From contig CAWGSF010000003.1 of assembly GCA_963825255.1 (NCBI GenBank), positions 124,001-188,000 of the forward strand: a stretch of DNA of 64,000 nucleotides. The letters run 5' to 3'. A program made the position numbers and the translations under genes. The first letter of the stretch is position 1. Each line of letters starts with the position of its first letter. Shown here piece after piece: positions 29,805 to 38,700 of the stretch. This DNA comes from JAIBJN01 sp963825255 (GTDB taxonomy: Bacteria > Actinomycetota > Thermoleophilia > Gaiellales > Gaiellaceae). The notes under the pieces are model-generated. The model had not been told where the DNA came from. It ran no database searches and saw only the letters and a program-made list of their open reading frames with translations.

Positions 29805-30268
29805 GCCGCGCCCTCGAGCAGGTGGCTGCGGAGCTCGTCGCGGAGCGCCTCGCCGGAGACGCTCTCGGCCGCGACCACGATGATCGTGTTCTCCCCTGCC
29901 ACGGTTCCGACGATCCCCGGGTGGGCGGCGGCGTCGATCGCGTCCGCGAGCGGTGCGGCGTACCCCCTCGGCGTCTGGACGACGACCATGTTGCCGCTCG
30001 ACTCCGCTGAGAGCGCCCAGCGGCGCAGGGCAGGGCCGAGCCGGCCCAGGCGGCCGGGATCCGGCGAGCCCGCCTGTGCGTACGCGAGCCTCCCGTCCGT
30101 CGAGCGGACCTTGACGAGCCCGAGCTCGTGGACGTCGCGGGAGACGGTCGTCTGGACGACATCGTGCCCGGCCTCCCGTAGCGCGGCGACGAGCTCGCCC
30201 TGCGTCGAGACCGGGCGCTCGCGCACGAGGTCGAGGATCGCAGCCTGGCGGCGGGCCTTCTCGGTCAT
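29801..30268 (-). CDS. argR: Arginine repressor ArgR
   Basis: A 155-residue regulator of arginine genes. The N-terminal winged helix contains RERPVSTQGELVAALREAGHDVVQTTVSRDVHELGLVKV. The C-terminal hexamerisation and arginine-binding domain has GTVAGENTIIVVA. ATG at 30268 is used; another two codons up is possible. It heads the arg run and probably binds its own promoter. Confidence 0.92.
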   Translation of the reverse strand: MTEKARRQAAILDLVRERPVSTQGELVAALREAGHDVVQTTVSRDVHELGLVKVRSTDGRLAYAQAGSPDPGRLGRLGPALRRWALSAESSGNMVVVQTPRGYAAPLADAIDAAAHPGIVGTVAGENTIIVVAAESVSGEALRDELRSHLLEGAA

Positions 30269-30269
30269 G

Positions 30270-30304
30270 CGCATAGTATGTATCTTTTCTGCGTATCATG
30301 CAAC
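30270..30304 (-). promoter_or_regulatory. Putative ARG boxes upstream of argR
   Basis: An AT-rich patch just before the argR start holds two imperfect dyads. TGCGTATCATGCA at 30290-30302 is close to a palindrome, and GCATAGTATG lies at 30271-30280. They are spaced about two helical turns apart, as tandem ARG boxes usually are. The consensus match is loose. The patch also lies upstream of the divergent clpS. Confidence 0.4.
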
Positions 30305-30343
30305 TGGCGACGCCACGGCGCTAGTCTCAGCCAGAATCTCTGC

Positions 30344-30649
30344 ATGACGCACGCGACGCTCGCGCCGGCCGAGGTCGAGGTCGAGAACCCCGCGGAGGAG
30401 GAGACGCCCGCGGACGAGCGGCCGTGGATCGTGATCGTGTGGAACGACCCGATCAACCTGATGTCCTACGTCACGCTCGTCTTCCAGAAGCTCTTCGGGT
30501 ACAGCCGGGAGAAGGCGACGCAGCTCATGCTCCAGGTCCACAACGAGGGCAAGGCGGTCGTCTCGGGCGGGACGCGGGAGAAGGCCGAGCACGACGTCGC
30601 GCGCCTCCACGCCCACGGGCTCTGGGCGACGATGCGGCAGGACGGGTGA
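30344..30649 (+). CDS. clpS: ClpS N-end rule adaptor
   Basis: Adaptor that delivers N-degron substrates to ClpA/ClpC. About 101 residues. It has the core WIVIVWNDPINLMSYVTLVFQKLFGYSREKA, where the NDPINLM loop forms the N-degron pocket, and HNEGKAVVSGGTREKAEHD. The ATG at 30344 is chosen because the sequence before it is not family-like. Its stop overlaps the DUF2017 start as GTGA, the common actinobacterial arrangement. Confidence 0.93.
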   Translation: MTHATLAPAEVEVENPAEEETPADERPWIVIVWNDPINLMSYVTLVFQKLFGYSREKATQLMLQVHNEGKAVVSGGTREKAEHDVARLHAHGLWATMRQDG

Positions 30650-31125
30650 CGCTGGCCTTCGTGCCCCCGATACAGGCCGTCGGCCGGGGCGAGTACCGCC
30701 TCAGCCTCTCGGAGGCCGAACGCGAGCTCCTGCGCACGCTGCCCGCCGAGCTGCGCGCCCTCCTGGCCGCCGACCCCGACGACGGGTCTCTCCGGCGACT
30801 GTTTCCTCCCGCCTACGACGAGGATGCGGACGAGGCGGAGTACCGCCGTCTCATGGGAGCGGAGCTCATGGACGGACGCCGCGGGGCGCTTCGCGTGCTC
30901 GAGGAGACGGCGGGCAACGACCGGCTCACGCCGGAGGAGCTCGACGCCTGGCTCGCAGCCCTCAACGACCTCCGCCTCGTCCTCGGCACGCGCCTGGACA
31001 TCAGCGAGGAGACCTACGATCGCGAGATCGACCCGACCGACCCACGCGCCTACGAGCACTCCGTCTACCTGTACCTTTCGTGGCTACAGGAGCACGCGGT
31101 GGCGGCCGCCGCACGCGACCTCTAG
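30646..31125 (+). CDS. DUF2017 protein
   Basis: A 159-residue helical protein of the actinobacterial DUF2017 family, typically encoded right after clpS. Recognisable features are LSEAERELLRTLPAELRALL near the N-terminus and DEAEYRRLMG in the middle, with a C-terminal helix ending VYLYLSWLQEH. The GTG start overlaps the clpS stop. Function unknown; coupling suggests a part in ClpS/ClpC proteolysis. Confidence 0.8.
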   Translation: MTLAFVPPIQAVGRGEYRLSLSEAERELLRTLPAELRALLAADPDDGSLRRLFPPAYDEDADEAEYRRLMGAELMDGRRGALRVLEETAGNDRLTPEELDAWLAALNDLRLVLGTRLDISEETYDREIDPTDPRAYEHSVYLYLSWLQEHAVAAAARDL

Positions 31126-31128
31126 ACG

Positions 31129-31920
31129 CTATGCCTGCGGCTGGGCGGCGGCCTCTCGAAGCCGGTCGGAGAAGAACTCGAGCGCCTTCTTCGTCTTCGT
31201 CTGCTGCTCCCCGGAGAGGTCGACGCCGCGCTTCGTGAGGAAGGCCCTCGCCTCCGCTGCCACCTGGAATGCCTCGCCGGGCGCGCACTTGGTCGAGAGC
31301 TCGAGGATCCGCGAGAAGTCAGGGTAGAACCAGAGCTCGGACACCAGCTTGCGATCGAAGCCCTCGGGCATGAGCTTCAGCTTCAGCACGAAGATCGGCC
31401 CGAGGACCGTGAGGTCGTCGAGCGCGATGCCCTCCGGGGCGTGGTCCGCGTAGAACGCCCGCTGCTCCTTGGAGAAGAGCTTCCGGATCGGGCGGTCGCC
31501 CAGGACGACGTCCCTGACTCCCGGCGTCGTGAGCGCGCGCTTCATCGACCCGGAGCAGACGAAGCCGCCGGGCATCGCGTCGACCTCGACGCCGAAGCCG
31601 GGCGAGCTCCGGACCGTGCCGGGAAGCTCGGTCGGCACCACGGGCCGCAGCTTCACGACCGAGTCGTCGCCCTTCTTCTGCACCCGCCGGGCGCGCACGA
31701 CGACGCCGCGCTTGTTGAGGGTCAGGTCGGGCGTGTCGAAGAAGAACACCTGACGGATCTGGGCGTCGAGCGGATCCATGCCGAGGGCGTTGACCGCGGA
31801 GCGCAGCTCCGAGTCCCCCACGGTCAGCTTCAGCTCGACGCTGTCCGCGCCCTCGATCAGCGTGACCAGCTCGACGTGCTCGGCATCCGACAGGGTAGGT
31901 CGCGTCTCGACCGTGGCCAT
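31129..31920 (-). CDS. CYTH-like domain protein
   Basis: A 263-residue cytosolic protein. The N-terminal half resembles the CYTH triphosphate-tunnel fold: VELKLT in place of the ExExK strand, QVFFFDTPDLTLNKRGVVVRARR and VVKLRPV follow the expected strand pattern. The C-terminal half is not recognised. Tunnel enzymes hydrolyse or form triphosphate compounds, but this degenerate motif makes catalysis uncertain. An ATG with AAAAGGAGA upstream supports the start. Confidence 0.55.
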   Translation of the reverse strand: MATVETRPTLSDAEHVELVTLIEGADSVELKLTVGDSELRSAVNALGMDPLDAQIRQVFFFDTPDLTLNKRGVVVRARRVQKKGDDSVVKLRPVVPTELPGTVRSSPGFGVEVDAMPGGFVCSGSMKRALTTPGVRDVVLGDRPIRKLFSKEQRAFYADHAPEGIALDDLTVLGPIFVLKLKLMPEGFDRKLVSELWFYPDFSRILELSTKCAPGEAFQVAAEARAFLTKRGVDLSGEQQTKTKKALEFFSDRLREAAAQPQA

Positions 31921-32000
31921 AGGTGTCTCCTTTTCAGCGGAAGGGGGCAGTATGCACCCGGCGAGGCCCGAGTTCCACCGCCCATTAGGGCAGGGACGCC

Positions 32001-32297
32001 CTAGTCGCGGGCCAGTTCCTGCGCGAGCGGCCTGAACCCGGCGCGCGCCTCGATCGCCCCGAGGAGGATGTCGATCTCCCGGAGCTTGAGTGCATGGTCG
32101 TCGAGATCCTCGTCGCTGTCGATCTCGGCGATGAGCATCCGCCGGTACGTGTCGAGCCAGGCCCGCTCGAAGACCTCCTCGGTCGCGGCGAAGAGCCTGT
32201 CCCGGAGCTCCTCGTCCTCGACGTCGCCGACGAGCTCGAAGACGCACCGCATCAGGGCCTCGTCCTCGAGGCCGAGTAGCTCAGCCCGATCCGCCAT
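32001..32297 (-). CDS. Small acidic hypothetical protein
   Basis: A 98-residue, strongly acidic, helix-rich protein (DVEDEELRDRLFAATEEVFERAW and IDSDEDLDDHALKLRE). The ATG follows GGGAGGATGCG, giving a fair ribosome site. I do not recognise a family. It lies 80 bases downstream of the divergent PhoX-like gene promoter and upstream of the CYTH-like gene on the same strand. Confidence 0.6.
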   Translation of the reverse strand: MADRAELLGLEDEALMRCVFELVGDVEDEELRDRLFAATEEVFERAWLDTYRRMLIAEIDSDEDLDDHALKLREIDILLGAIEARAGFRPLAQELARD

Positions 32298-32413
32298 CGC
32301 ATCCTCCCATCGTCGGGGCTCCCCCGACCATTGTTGCGCGGTTGGGCGCAGAGTTCTACCGTCGCGAATAGGATCATCCCTCCAGTCCATCTCGTGCAAC
32401 GGAGGGGAGTGGC

Positions 32414-34051
32414 ATGGGAACGAAAGCTTTCGTCGCAGCCTTGGGCGCGACGGTGCTGGCAGCGCTCGCCGCGATGCCGGCGGGAGCCCACCCGGATCGC
32501 GGCTTCCACACGTCCGAGGCAGCGATGCTCACCGGCGTCGACGGCACCACCGTGACGCCCCTCATCTCGGTCGGCGACACGCTCGCCGGCGGCTACATGT
32601 TCGAGGCGATCCCCGACGGCATCTCGATCGCCAAGGTCAACGGCCGCGGCACCGCGGACATCCTCGTCAACCACGAGCTGTCGCTCGTGCCGTTCCCGGC
32701 GACGCGCCAGGATCCGAGCAACTCCGTCGTGAGCAAGCTCCGGCTCCACCAGCGAGGCGGCGGCGTCCTCTCGGGTGAGTTCGTGATCCCCGCGAGCGCC
32801 GGCTACCAGCGCTTCTGCTCGAACTTCATCGTCGGGGAGAAGCAGGGATTCGAGCGGCGACTGCTCTTCACGAACGAGGAGGCGCGTGACATCGTCCTTC
32901 GGCAGGAGGACGCGTGGCACCAGCCGGGCGTCTTGCTGAGCGAGCCGGGAGCCGAGCAGGCAGGCGTCGTCGTTGCGTACGACGTGAAGAGCGGCGAGTA
33001 CCGCTCGATCTACGGCATGGGCCGCCACAACCACGAAAACGCCGTCGGCGTGCCCGGCTACGGCTACCCGGTCGTCCTCTCGGGCGACGACACGTTCGAC
33101 GCGCCCGCCTCGCAGCTCTACCTCTACAAGGCGTCGAGCGGAAAGAAGGTCTGGCAGGACAAGGGCACGCTCTACGCATTCGTGTCGGACGACCCGGCGA
33201 TCAACGACTACGGCGACCTCAGCACCGCGTCGCCCTCGGTCACCGGCCACTTCATCGAGGTGCCGCGGGAGATCGCCACGGGCAAGGACGCCGACGACGG
33301 GCACGAGGTCACCTCGGCGGACTTCGGGTATCCGACGCCCGCCCAGGCCGTGCCGGCGACGCCCGCGATGCCGGACGGACCGCAGTGGGTGCTCGAGCAC
33401 TGGAGCAACCTGAACAACGTCTTCCAGTTCATCCGGATCGAGGACATCGCCTACGACCGGAAGCACGGGAAGACCGTCTACTTCGCCGACACGGGCGAGC
33501 CGCGTGCGATCCCGCATCCGACGACGACGCGGCTCTTCCGCGGCCCGAGCGGAACTCAGGGCGCGTTCATGAACGGGCGCCTGTACAAGCTCCAGCTCAA
33601 CTCGCGGAACCCGCTCGGGACGGCGACCCTGTCGATCCTGCCCGGAGCGAACTTCGACGACCTCGGCTACCAGAACGCCGACTCGCCGCACCAGCCCGAC
33701 AACGTCGAGACGACGAAGAACGCGATCTACTTCCAGGAGGACCCGGGCGGGCACAACGCCCAGCCGTCCTTCGCGGGCGCGACGAACGCTCGGATCTGGC
33801 GCTACGACCTCGAGAGCCACGCCCTCACGGTCGTGGCCGAGGTCGACCAGTCCATGAGCCCGATCACGAACAAGGGAGCCTGGGAGTCGAGCGGCATCGT
33901 CGACGCCTCGGCGATCTTCGGCCGCGGCGCCTTCCTCGTGGACGTCCAGGCTCACGGTTGGGACATGGACGCCGGCACGGGCAACGACCCACCGGCGGTG
34001 CCCAAGCGAGAGCGCGGCCAGCTCCTGCTCATCCGCGTCCCGAACCCCTAA
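32414..34051 (+). CDS. Secreted PhoX/DUF839-type protein
   Basis: A 545-residue exported protein. The signal peptide MGTKAFVAALGATVLAALAA ends at PAGAHP, with no twin-arginine motif. The body matches the DUF839/PhoX propeller: ILVNHELSLVPF, LFTNEE, GMGRHNHENAVGVPG, a RIEDIAYDRKHGKTVYFADTGE segment and YFQEDPGG. PhoX enzymes are calcium/iron alkaline phosphatases, and this may be one, though DUF839 members also include non-phosphatases. GGAGGGG precedes the ATG. No PHO box was seen upstream. Confidence 0.75.
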   Translation: MGTKAFVAALGATVLAALAAMPAGAHPDRGFHTSEAAMLTGVDGTTVTPLISVGDTLAGGYMFEAIPDGISIAKVNGRGTADILVNHELSLVPFPATRQDPSNSVVSKLRLHQRGGGVLSGEFVIPASAGYQRFCSNFIVGEKQGFERRLLFTNEEARDIVLRQEDAWHQPGVLLSEPGAEQAGVVVAYDVKSGEYRSIYGMGRHNHENAVGVPGYGYPVVLSGDDTFDAPASQLYLYKASSGKKVWQDKGTLYAFVSDDPAINDYGDLSTASPSVTGHFIEVPREIATGKDADDGHEVTSADFGYPTPAQAVPATPAMPDGPQWVLEHWSNLNNVFQFIRIEDIAYDRKHGKTVYFADTGEPRAIPHPTTTRLFRGPSGTQGAFMNGRLYKLQLNSRNPLGTATLSILPGANFDDLGYQNADSPHQPDNVETTKNAIYFQEDPGGHNAQPSFAGATNARIWRYDLESHALTVVAEVDQSMSPITNKGAWESSGIVDASAIFGRGAFLVDVQAHGWDMDAGTGNDPPAVPKRERGQLLLIRVPNP

Positions 34052-34145
34052 CGAAGGCCGACGACACGACGGGCGCGGCCTCGGCCGCGCCCGTCGCCGT
34101 TCCTCGAGCGCCTCGATCGCCCGGGCGTACAATTTCGCGAGGCCC

Positions 34146-36080
34146 GTGACACAGATCGTCGACGACTCGCTCGAAGCCGGCAGGGAAGCCGCTCAGCGGC
34201 GTGCCTGGCGCGACGCCTACGACCTTCTCAAGGACGCAGACGAGGCGGGGCGGCTCGCAGCGGAAGACGTCGAGAGCCTCGGCGAGGCGGCGTGGTGGAC
34301 CGGCCGCCTCGACGAGGCGATCGCGCTCCGCGAGCGCGCGTACGCGGCCTTCGTCGGGGCGGGGGAGCCCAGGCGTGCCGCGATGATGACGGTGTCGCTC
34401 GCCATGGACTACGGTCTGCGCGGCTCTCTCTCCGTCTCGGGAGGGTGGATCGCGCGCGGCGAACGCCTGCTCGCCGACGAGCCCGAGGGCGTGGAGCACG
34501 GGTACCTCTCGCTCATTCGCGGCACCAACCTGCTCGATCTCGGCGAGCTCGGGCCTGCGGGCGAAGCCTTTCACCGGGCGCGCGAGCTGGGAGCGAGCTA
34601 CGGCGACCGCAGCCTCGAGACGACGGCCCTCGTCTTCGAGGGTGCGATTCGCGTCTGGACGGGGGACGTGACGGACGGGCTCGCCATCCTCGACGAGGCG
34701 ACCGCGGCCGCGACGAGCGGGGAGCTCGATCCCCTCGCCACCGGGATCATCTACTGCGTCACGATCGACTCGTGCCAGGCCCTCGGCGACTGCGGCCGAG
34801 CGTCAGAGTGGACGGACGTCGCCAACCGTTGGTGCGACCGCCTCGACGTCAGCGGCTTCCCGGGCGCATGCCGCGTCCATCGGGCCCAGATCCTCCGCCT
34901 GCGCGGGGACTGGCCGAAGGCGGAGGAGCAGGCGGTACAGGCGTGCGAGGAGCTCCACGACTACAACCGCGGCGTGACGGCGGCCGGTTTCTACGAGATC
35001 GGCGAGATCCGGCGGCGGCAGGGTGACTTCGCCGCCGCGGAGGAGGCCTATCGCAAGGCCGACGACCTCGGGCGCGACCCCCAGCCGGGACTCGCGCTCC
35101 TGCGGCTCGCTCAGGGGAAGGTGGACGCCGCCTCGTCGTCGATCCGCCGAGCGCTCGCGGACGATCAGCTCGACCCGCTGAGCCGCTCGCGACGCCTTCC
35201 CGCCCAGATCGAGATCGCGCTCGCCGCCGGCGAGATCCGGCGCGCCCGTGAGACCGCGGACGAGCTCGAGGCGATCGCCGACAACTACCTCGTCGAGGGC
35301 CGCCGAACGCCGGTCTTCGAAGGGACGGTGCAGCTTGCCGACGGCCGGATCCGCCTGGCCGAGCACGACTGGGCAGGAGCGGCCACCGCCCTTCGCGCGG
35401 CGCGCGACACGTGGAACAAGGTCGGCGCGCCGTACGAGACGGCGCAGGCCCGAATGCTCCTCGGCCTCGCCTATCGCGGCGAGGGAGACGAGGAGGGGGC
35501 CAAGGAGGAGCTGACCCTCGCCAAGGACACCTTCGAGCGCCTGGGGGCGGTCCTGGATCTCCAGCGGGCCTCCGAGCTCCTCGGCGAGTCGTCGACCCGC
35601 CGGACGTTCATGTTCACCGACATCGTCGACTCGACGAAGCTCGTCGAGGTGCTCGGCGAGTCGAAGTGGGCCAAGCTGCTCGCGTGGCACGACCGCACGC
35701 TGCGAGAGCTGATCGAGGAGGCCGGCGGCGAGGTCATCAAGCAGACAGGCGACGGGTACTTCGCGGCGTTCCAGACACCGAACGCGGCGGTCGACGCGGC
35801 CGCCCGGATCCAGCGGGCGCTCGACGAGCACGAGCCGCTCGCCCCCGACATCCGCATCGGCGTCCACACCGGCGGGGCATTCCACAAGGACGACGCCGAC
35901 TACACGGGCCAGGGGGTCCACGTCGCGGCGCGGATCGGCGCCCTCGCGGGCGGCGGCGAGATCCTCGTGAGCCGCGAGAGCCTCGACGGCGGCTCACGGT
36001 TCCCGGTCAGCGAGTCGCGCTCGGCGGAGCTCAAGGGCTTCGAAGGCGAGGTCGAGCTCGTCGCCGTCGACTGGCGCTGA
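34146..36080 (+). CDS. TPR-repeat protein with C-terminal class III nucleotide cyclase domain
   Basis: A 644-residue protein. Residues 1-465 are TPR-like helical repeats. Residues about 475-640 are a class III cyclase domain with FTDIVDSTKL (metal Asp pair), QTGDGYFAAF and GVHTGGAF. The usual Asn of the xVNxAAR helix is His here (GQGVHVAARIG), while the Arg is kept. The N-terminal repeats suggest control by protein contacts, and the order TPR-cyclase is reversed from most AAA-TPR cyclases. Activity is plausible but unproven. GTG start. Confidence 0.8.
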   Translation: MTQIVDDSLEAGREAAQRRAWRDAYDLLKDADEAGRLAAEDVESLGEAAWWTGRLDEAIALRERAYAAFVGAGEPRRAAMMTVSLAMDYGLRGSLSVSGGWIARGERLLADEPEGVEHGYLSLIRGTNLLDLGELGPAGEAFHRARELGASYGDRSLETTALVFEGAIRVWTGDVTDGLAILDEATAAATSGELDPLATGIIYCVTIDSCQALGDCGRASEWTDVANRWCDRLDVSGFPGACRVHRAQILRLRGDWPKAEEQAVQACEELHDYNRGVTAAGFYEIGEIRRRQGDFAAAEEAYRKADDLGRDPQPGLALLRLAQGKVDAASSSIRRALADDQLDPLSRSRRLPAQIEIALAAGEIRRARETADELEAIADNYLVEGRRTPVFEGTVQLADGRIRLAEHDWAGAATALRAARDTWNKVGAPYETAQARMLLGLAYRGEGDEEGAKEELTLAKDTFERLGAVLDLQRASELLGESSTRRTFMFTDIVDSTKLVEVLGESKWAKLLAWHDRTLRELIEEAGGEVIKQTGDGYFAAFQTPNAAVDAAARIQRALDEHEPLAPDIRIGVHTGGAFHKDDADYTGQGVHVAARIGALAGGGEILVSRESLDGGSRFPVSESRSAELKGFEGEVELVAVDWR

Positions 36081-36085
36081 GGGCC

Positions 36086-36331
36086 GTGGACTGGTCGATC
36101 GTCGTCGCGGTCGTGGTCACCGTCGCCGTCCTGGCTTCGGTCTTGCGCACCGTGATCCGCGGTCGCCGCCGCCGGCCGGCCGAGCTCCCGGCGAATCCGG
36201 CCGAGGACGGGATCGACCCGCGCGACGAGCTCGCCAGGAACGCCGGGGTGGCGTCGTTCGGCCTCAACCTCCCCTGGCGGCGGCCCCGCGGCGTTCCCAG
36301 CGGTGACCGCCCGCGTCGAGACGAGCGCTAG
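36086..36331 (+). CDS. Small single-span membrane protein
   Basis: An 81-residue product with one N-terminal membrane helix (WSIVVAVVVTVAVLASVL) followed by a basic cluster GRRRR and a Pro/Arg-rich cytosolic tail. GTG start five bases after the cyclase stop, so it is probably co-transcribed. No family recognised. Its stop shares CTAG with the convergent LtrA-like gene. Confidence 0.6.
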   Translation: MDWSIVVAVVVTVAVLASVLRTVIRGRRRRPAELPANPAEDGIDPRDELARNAGVASFGLNLPWRRPRGVPSGDRPRRDER

Positions 36332-37479
36332 GACGCGAGCGCCGAGCGCGATTCCGCGCGGGCCTCGCGCCACCACACGAGCTCGTACGTGTGCAGTGCC
36401 ACCCACACGGCCGTGACGAGCGCCAGCGCGGCGAGCGCAGGAACCATCGTCGCGACCGGGAGCAGGAGCAGCAGGACGAGCGCCGCGACGAGCCGGCCGC
36501 GGCTCACCCGCCGCCGTCGTTCGACCCGGATCCGGATCGCCGAGTACGTGAGCAGGTAGAGCGCGCACCCGCCGCAGAGCGCGAACGCCGCGACGGAGTC
36601 GAGCTCGTCGCCGACGTGCCCGACGATCGTCTTCATCGCGAACGCGAAGAGCACGATCCCGACGATCATCGGGAAATGCGCGTACGTGTACGGTCGCGGG
36701 CGAGCGCCACGCGATCCGGGCCCTCGAGGTCGCGGAGCACCCGCTCGCCGCGGATGGCGAAGAAGTCGAAGTACGCGAGCCAGATCGAGGTGGCGACGAG
36801 GAGCCCGAGGATCGCCGCCGCGATCTCGCCCAGCCCGATGCCGGTCCCCGTCACGCCGATCCCGATCGCGATGAACGCCTCGCCGAGCGCGATGATCACG
36901 ACCAGGCCGTAGCGCTCCGCGAAGTGCGACGGGTGCACCTGCCAGCCGGTCGATCCGCTCAGCAGTGCGCCGACGTAGGTCACGACGATCGCGGCCATCC
37001 AGAGCCAGGTTCGCGCGGCGTCCGCGAAGCCCGCGACGAGGATCAGGGTCGCGCCGAACAGCGTCCACGGCGCCAGCCGGAGCACGGCGCCGAGCAGGTC
37101 GCGGTTCCCGCGGCCCACGAGCGCGTAGAGCGTGAGGTGCATCCCGCAGACCACGAGGAAGGCGACGCCGAAGACCACGCCCTCGTCGCCGAACACGCCC
37201 GGCACCACGAGCGCCGCGACGAACATCGCGATCAGCGCGACGAGCAGCGCGAGGCCGACGAAGGCCCTCTTCGGGGTCGACGATGTTCGTCAGCCAGGCG
37301 TATGCCGACCAGGCCCACCAGAGCGCGGCGAGGACGAGCACGCTCCGGCCGAGCCCTGCGAACGTCGGGTCGTTCGCGAGCAGGGTCGCCACCTGCGTGA
37401 ACGCGAAGACGAAGACGAGGTCGAAGAAGAGCTCGCGCGGCGTGACGCGGTGCTCCTGATCGACGGCCGCGACGCTCAT
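36328..37479 (-). CDS. Low-temperature-requirement A (LtrA)-like membrane protein, two apparent frameshifts
   Basis: Multispan membrane protein of about 383 residues. It opens with the LtrA signature VTPRELFFDLVFVFAFTQVA and has about ten hydrophobic segments, including HFAERYGLVVIIALGEAFIAIG. The frame shifts near 37267 and again near 36692, after which PYTYAHFPMIVGIVLFA resumes in register. LtrA proteins are of unknown biochemical function; the name comes from cold-growth phenotypes in Listeria. Confidence 0.8.
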   Translation of the reverse strand: MSVAAVDQEHRVTPRELFFDLVFVFAFTQVATLLANDPTFAGLGRSVLVLAALWWAWSAYAWLTNIVDPEEGLRRPRAARRADRDVRRGARGAGRVRRRGRGLRRRLPRGLRDAPHALRARGPREPRPARRRAPAGAVDAVRRDPDPRRGLRGRRANLALDGRDRRDLRRRTAERIDRLAGAPVALRGALRPGRDHRARRGVHRDRDRRDGDRHRAGRDRGGDPRAPRRHLDLARVLRLLRHPRRAGAPRPRGPGSRGARPRPYTYAHFPMIVGIVLFAFAMKTIVGHVGDELDSVAAFALCGGCALYLLTYSAIRIRVERRRRVSRGRLVAALVLLLLLPVATMVPALAALALVTAVWVALHTYELVWWREARAESRSALAS

Positions 37480-37508
37480 CCGGTCGCGACCCTATCTCAG
37501 TGCGCGGG

Positions 37509-38099
37509 CTACTGCTCGGCAGCGTGGGAGAGGACTCGGTCGAGTGGCCGAGGGACGCGCTCGAGGTCCAGCGCGTCGACGAGGAAGCGGGCGTAGCGGA
37601 TCTTGCGGCGCCCGCCGCTGCCCATGAACCGCCGAAGCTGCTCCTCGGTGGCGCGGCCGCGCCACTCCGGCATCTGCTGCAGCGTCCGAAATCGATGGAG
37701 ATCGCCGTTTGCCTGGAGGATCTCCTCGACCCTCGACGCACCGAGCGCGCGGATGAGCTCGTCCTCCAGATCCTCGACGCAGACGTAGAACCCGAGTTGC
37801 TCCATGTCCGCTCGAGTCAGGTTGGAGCCGAAGCCGGTTCGCTCGAGCGCCCGGCGAAACACGGGCTCCTCGCCGGCATCGCAGAGACCGGCGACCCGCG
37901 GGCCATCGCTCCGCAGACCGAGTTGGTCGAGGAAGCTCCCGATGCGATGCGCGCCTCCGAGCCGGACGATCCGGATCCCTGCGGCTGCGAGGTCGACCCG
38001 TCGCCGCTCGGCCAACGTTTCGATCGCGATCTGGTCGCTCACGCCTTCGACGACCACGCTCACGTTGCCCTTACCGGATGTCACATCCATCACGCTCAC
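37509..38099 (-). CDS. Stand-alone OLD-family TOPRIM-domain protein
   Basis: A 196-residue protein with a TOPRIM fold: VVVEGVSDQIAIETLA carries the catalytic Glu, and LCDAGEE supplies the acidic metal site. The C-terminal part (EILQANGDLHRFRTLQQMPEW) is helical. It lacks the ABC-type ATPase domain that accompanies TOPRIM in OLD nucleases. GTG start at 38099; an ATG three codons on is possible. It is five bases from the upstream DUF998 gene on the same strand. A nuclease or decoy role cannot be distinguished. Confidence 0.7.
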   Translation of the reverse strand: MSVMDVTSGKGNVSVVVEGVSDQIAIETLAERRRVDLAAAGIRIVRLGGAHRIGSFLDQLGLRSDGPRVAGLCDAGEEPVFRRALERTGFGSNLTRADMEQLGFYVCVEDLEDELIRALGASRVEEILQANGDLHRFRTLQQMPEWRGRATEEQLRRFMGSGGRRKIRYARFLVDALDLERVPRPLDRVLSHAAEQ

Positions 38100-38105
38100 C
38101 CCGAC

Positions 38106-38669
38106 CTAGATGATCGAAGCAGAGACGACGATCAGCCAGGTGATGGCAGCGGCGTAGTGCGTCCGCTCGATCAATCCGAGCGCGGCACGTCGAATCGACG
38201 GGACCGCGATCGCGGTTCCGGTCGCGATCGCCGTTGCGGTCACGACCCATCCGAGCGGACCGAGAACGGCGGGCTTGCCCGTCCAGTCGAGGTGTGACGC
38301 CGCGACGGCGATCGAAGCAAAGGCCGTCCCGGCGAGAAGCATGTGGATGCGACCGGTGCGCGTGAGGGATCGAAGGCTCTGGGGTTCGCGATCGGTCATG
38401 AACCCCGAGACGAGGAGCCGGACGACGCCGTAGACATAGAGCCAGCCGAGGGACTCCACATCGGTCTGTTGCCCCAGCCCGACCGCGATGAGGATCGCCC
38501 CGACGCCCTGGAGCACGACCATCGTGCGGTAGCCCACGTGGTACGAGGTCCACCCGTAGTCGCTGACGGCGTAGCGGATCGGATTGAGCCCGGTCGGCAG
38601 GAAATGCAGCGCGATCAGGATGACGCCGGACGTCGCCACGCAGATCAGGCCGAAGAGCGCGGCGATCAT
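38106..38669 (-). CDS. DUF998-type membrane protein
   Basis: A 187-residue integral membrane protein with six predicted helices. The pattern HFLPTGLNPIRYAVSDYGWTSYHVGYRTMV is typical of DUF998 proteins, where the SDYG turn is conserved. ATG start with few bases to a hairpin-rich upstream region. Probably co-transcribed with the TOPRIM gene. Function unknown. Confidence 0.72.
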   Translation of the reverse strand: MIAALFGLICVATSGVILIALHFLPTGLNPIRYAVSDYGWTSYHVGYRTMVVLQGVGAILIAVGLGQQTDVESLGWLYVYGVVRLLVSGFMTDREPQSLRSLTRTGRIHMLLAGTAFASIAVAASHLDWTGKPAVLGPLGWVVTATAIATGTAIAVPSIRRAALGLIERTHYAAAITWLIVVSASII

Positions 38670-38700
38670 GCGGCATGCTAATCGGCCTCCTCCACCGAGT

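Noticed and set aside
32300..32413. A PHO box upstream of the PhoX-like gene
   Set aside because: No TTCAC repeats at 11-bp spacing are present there.
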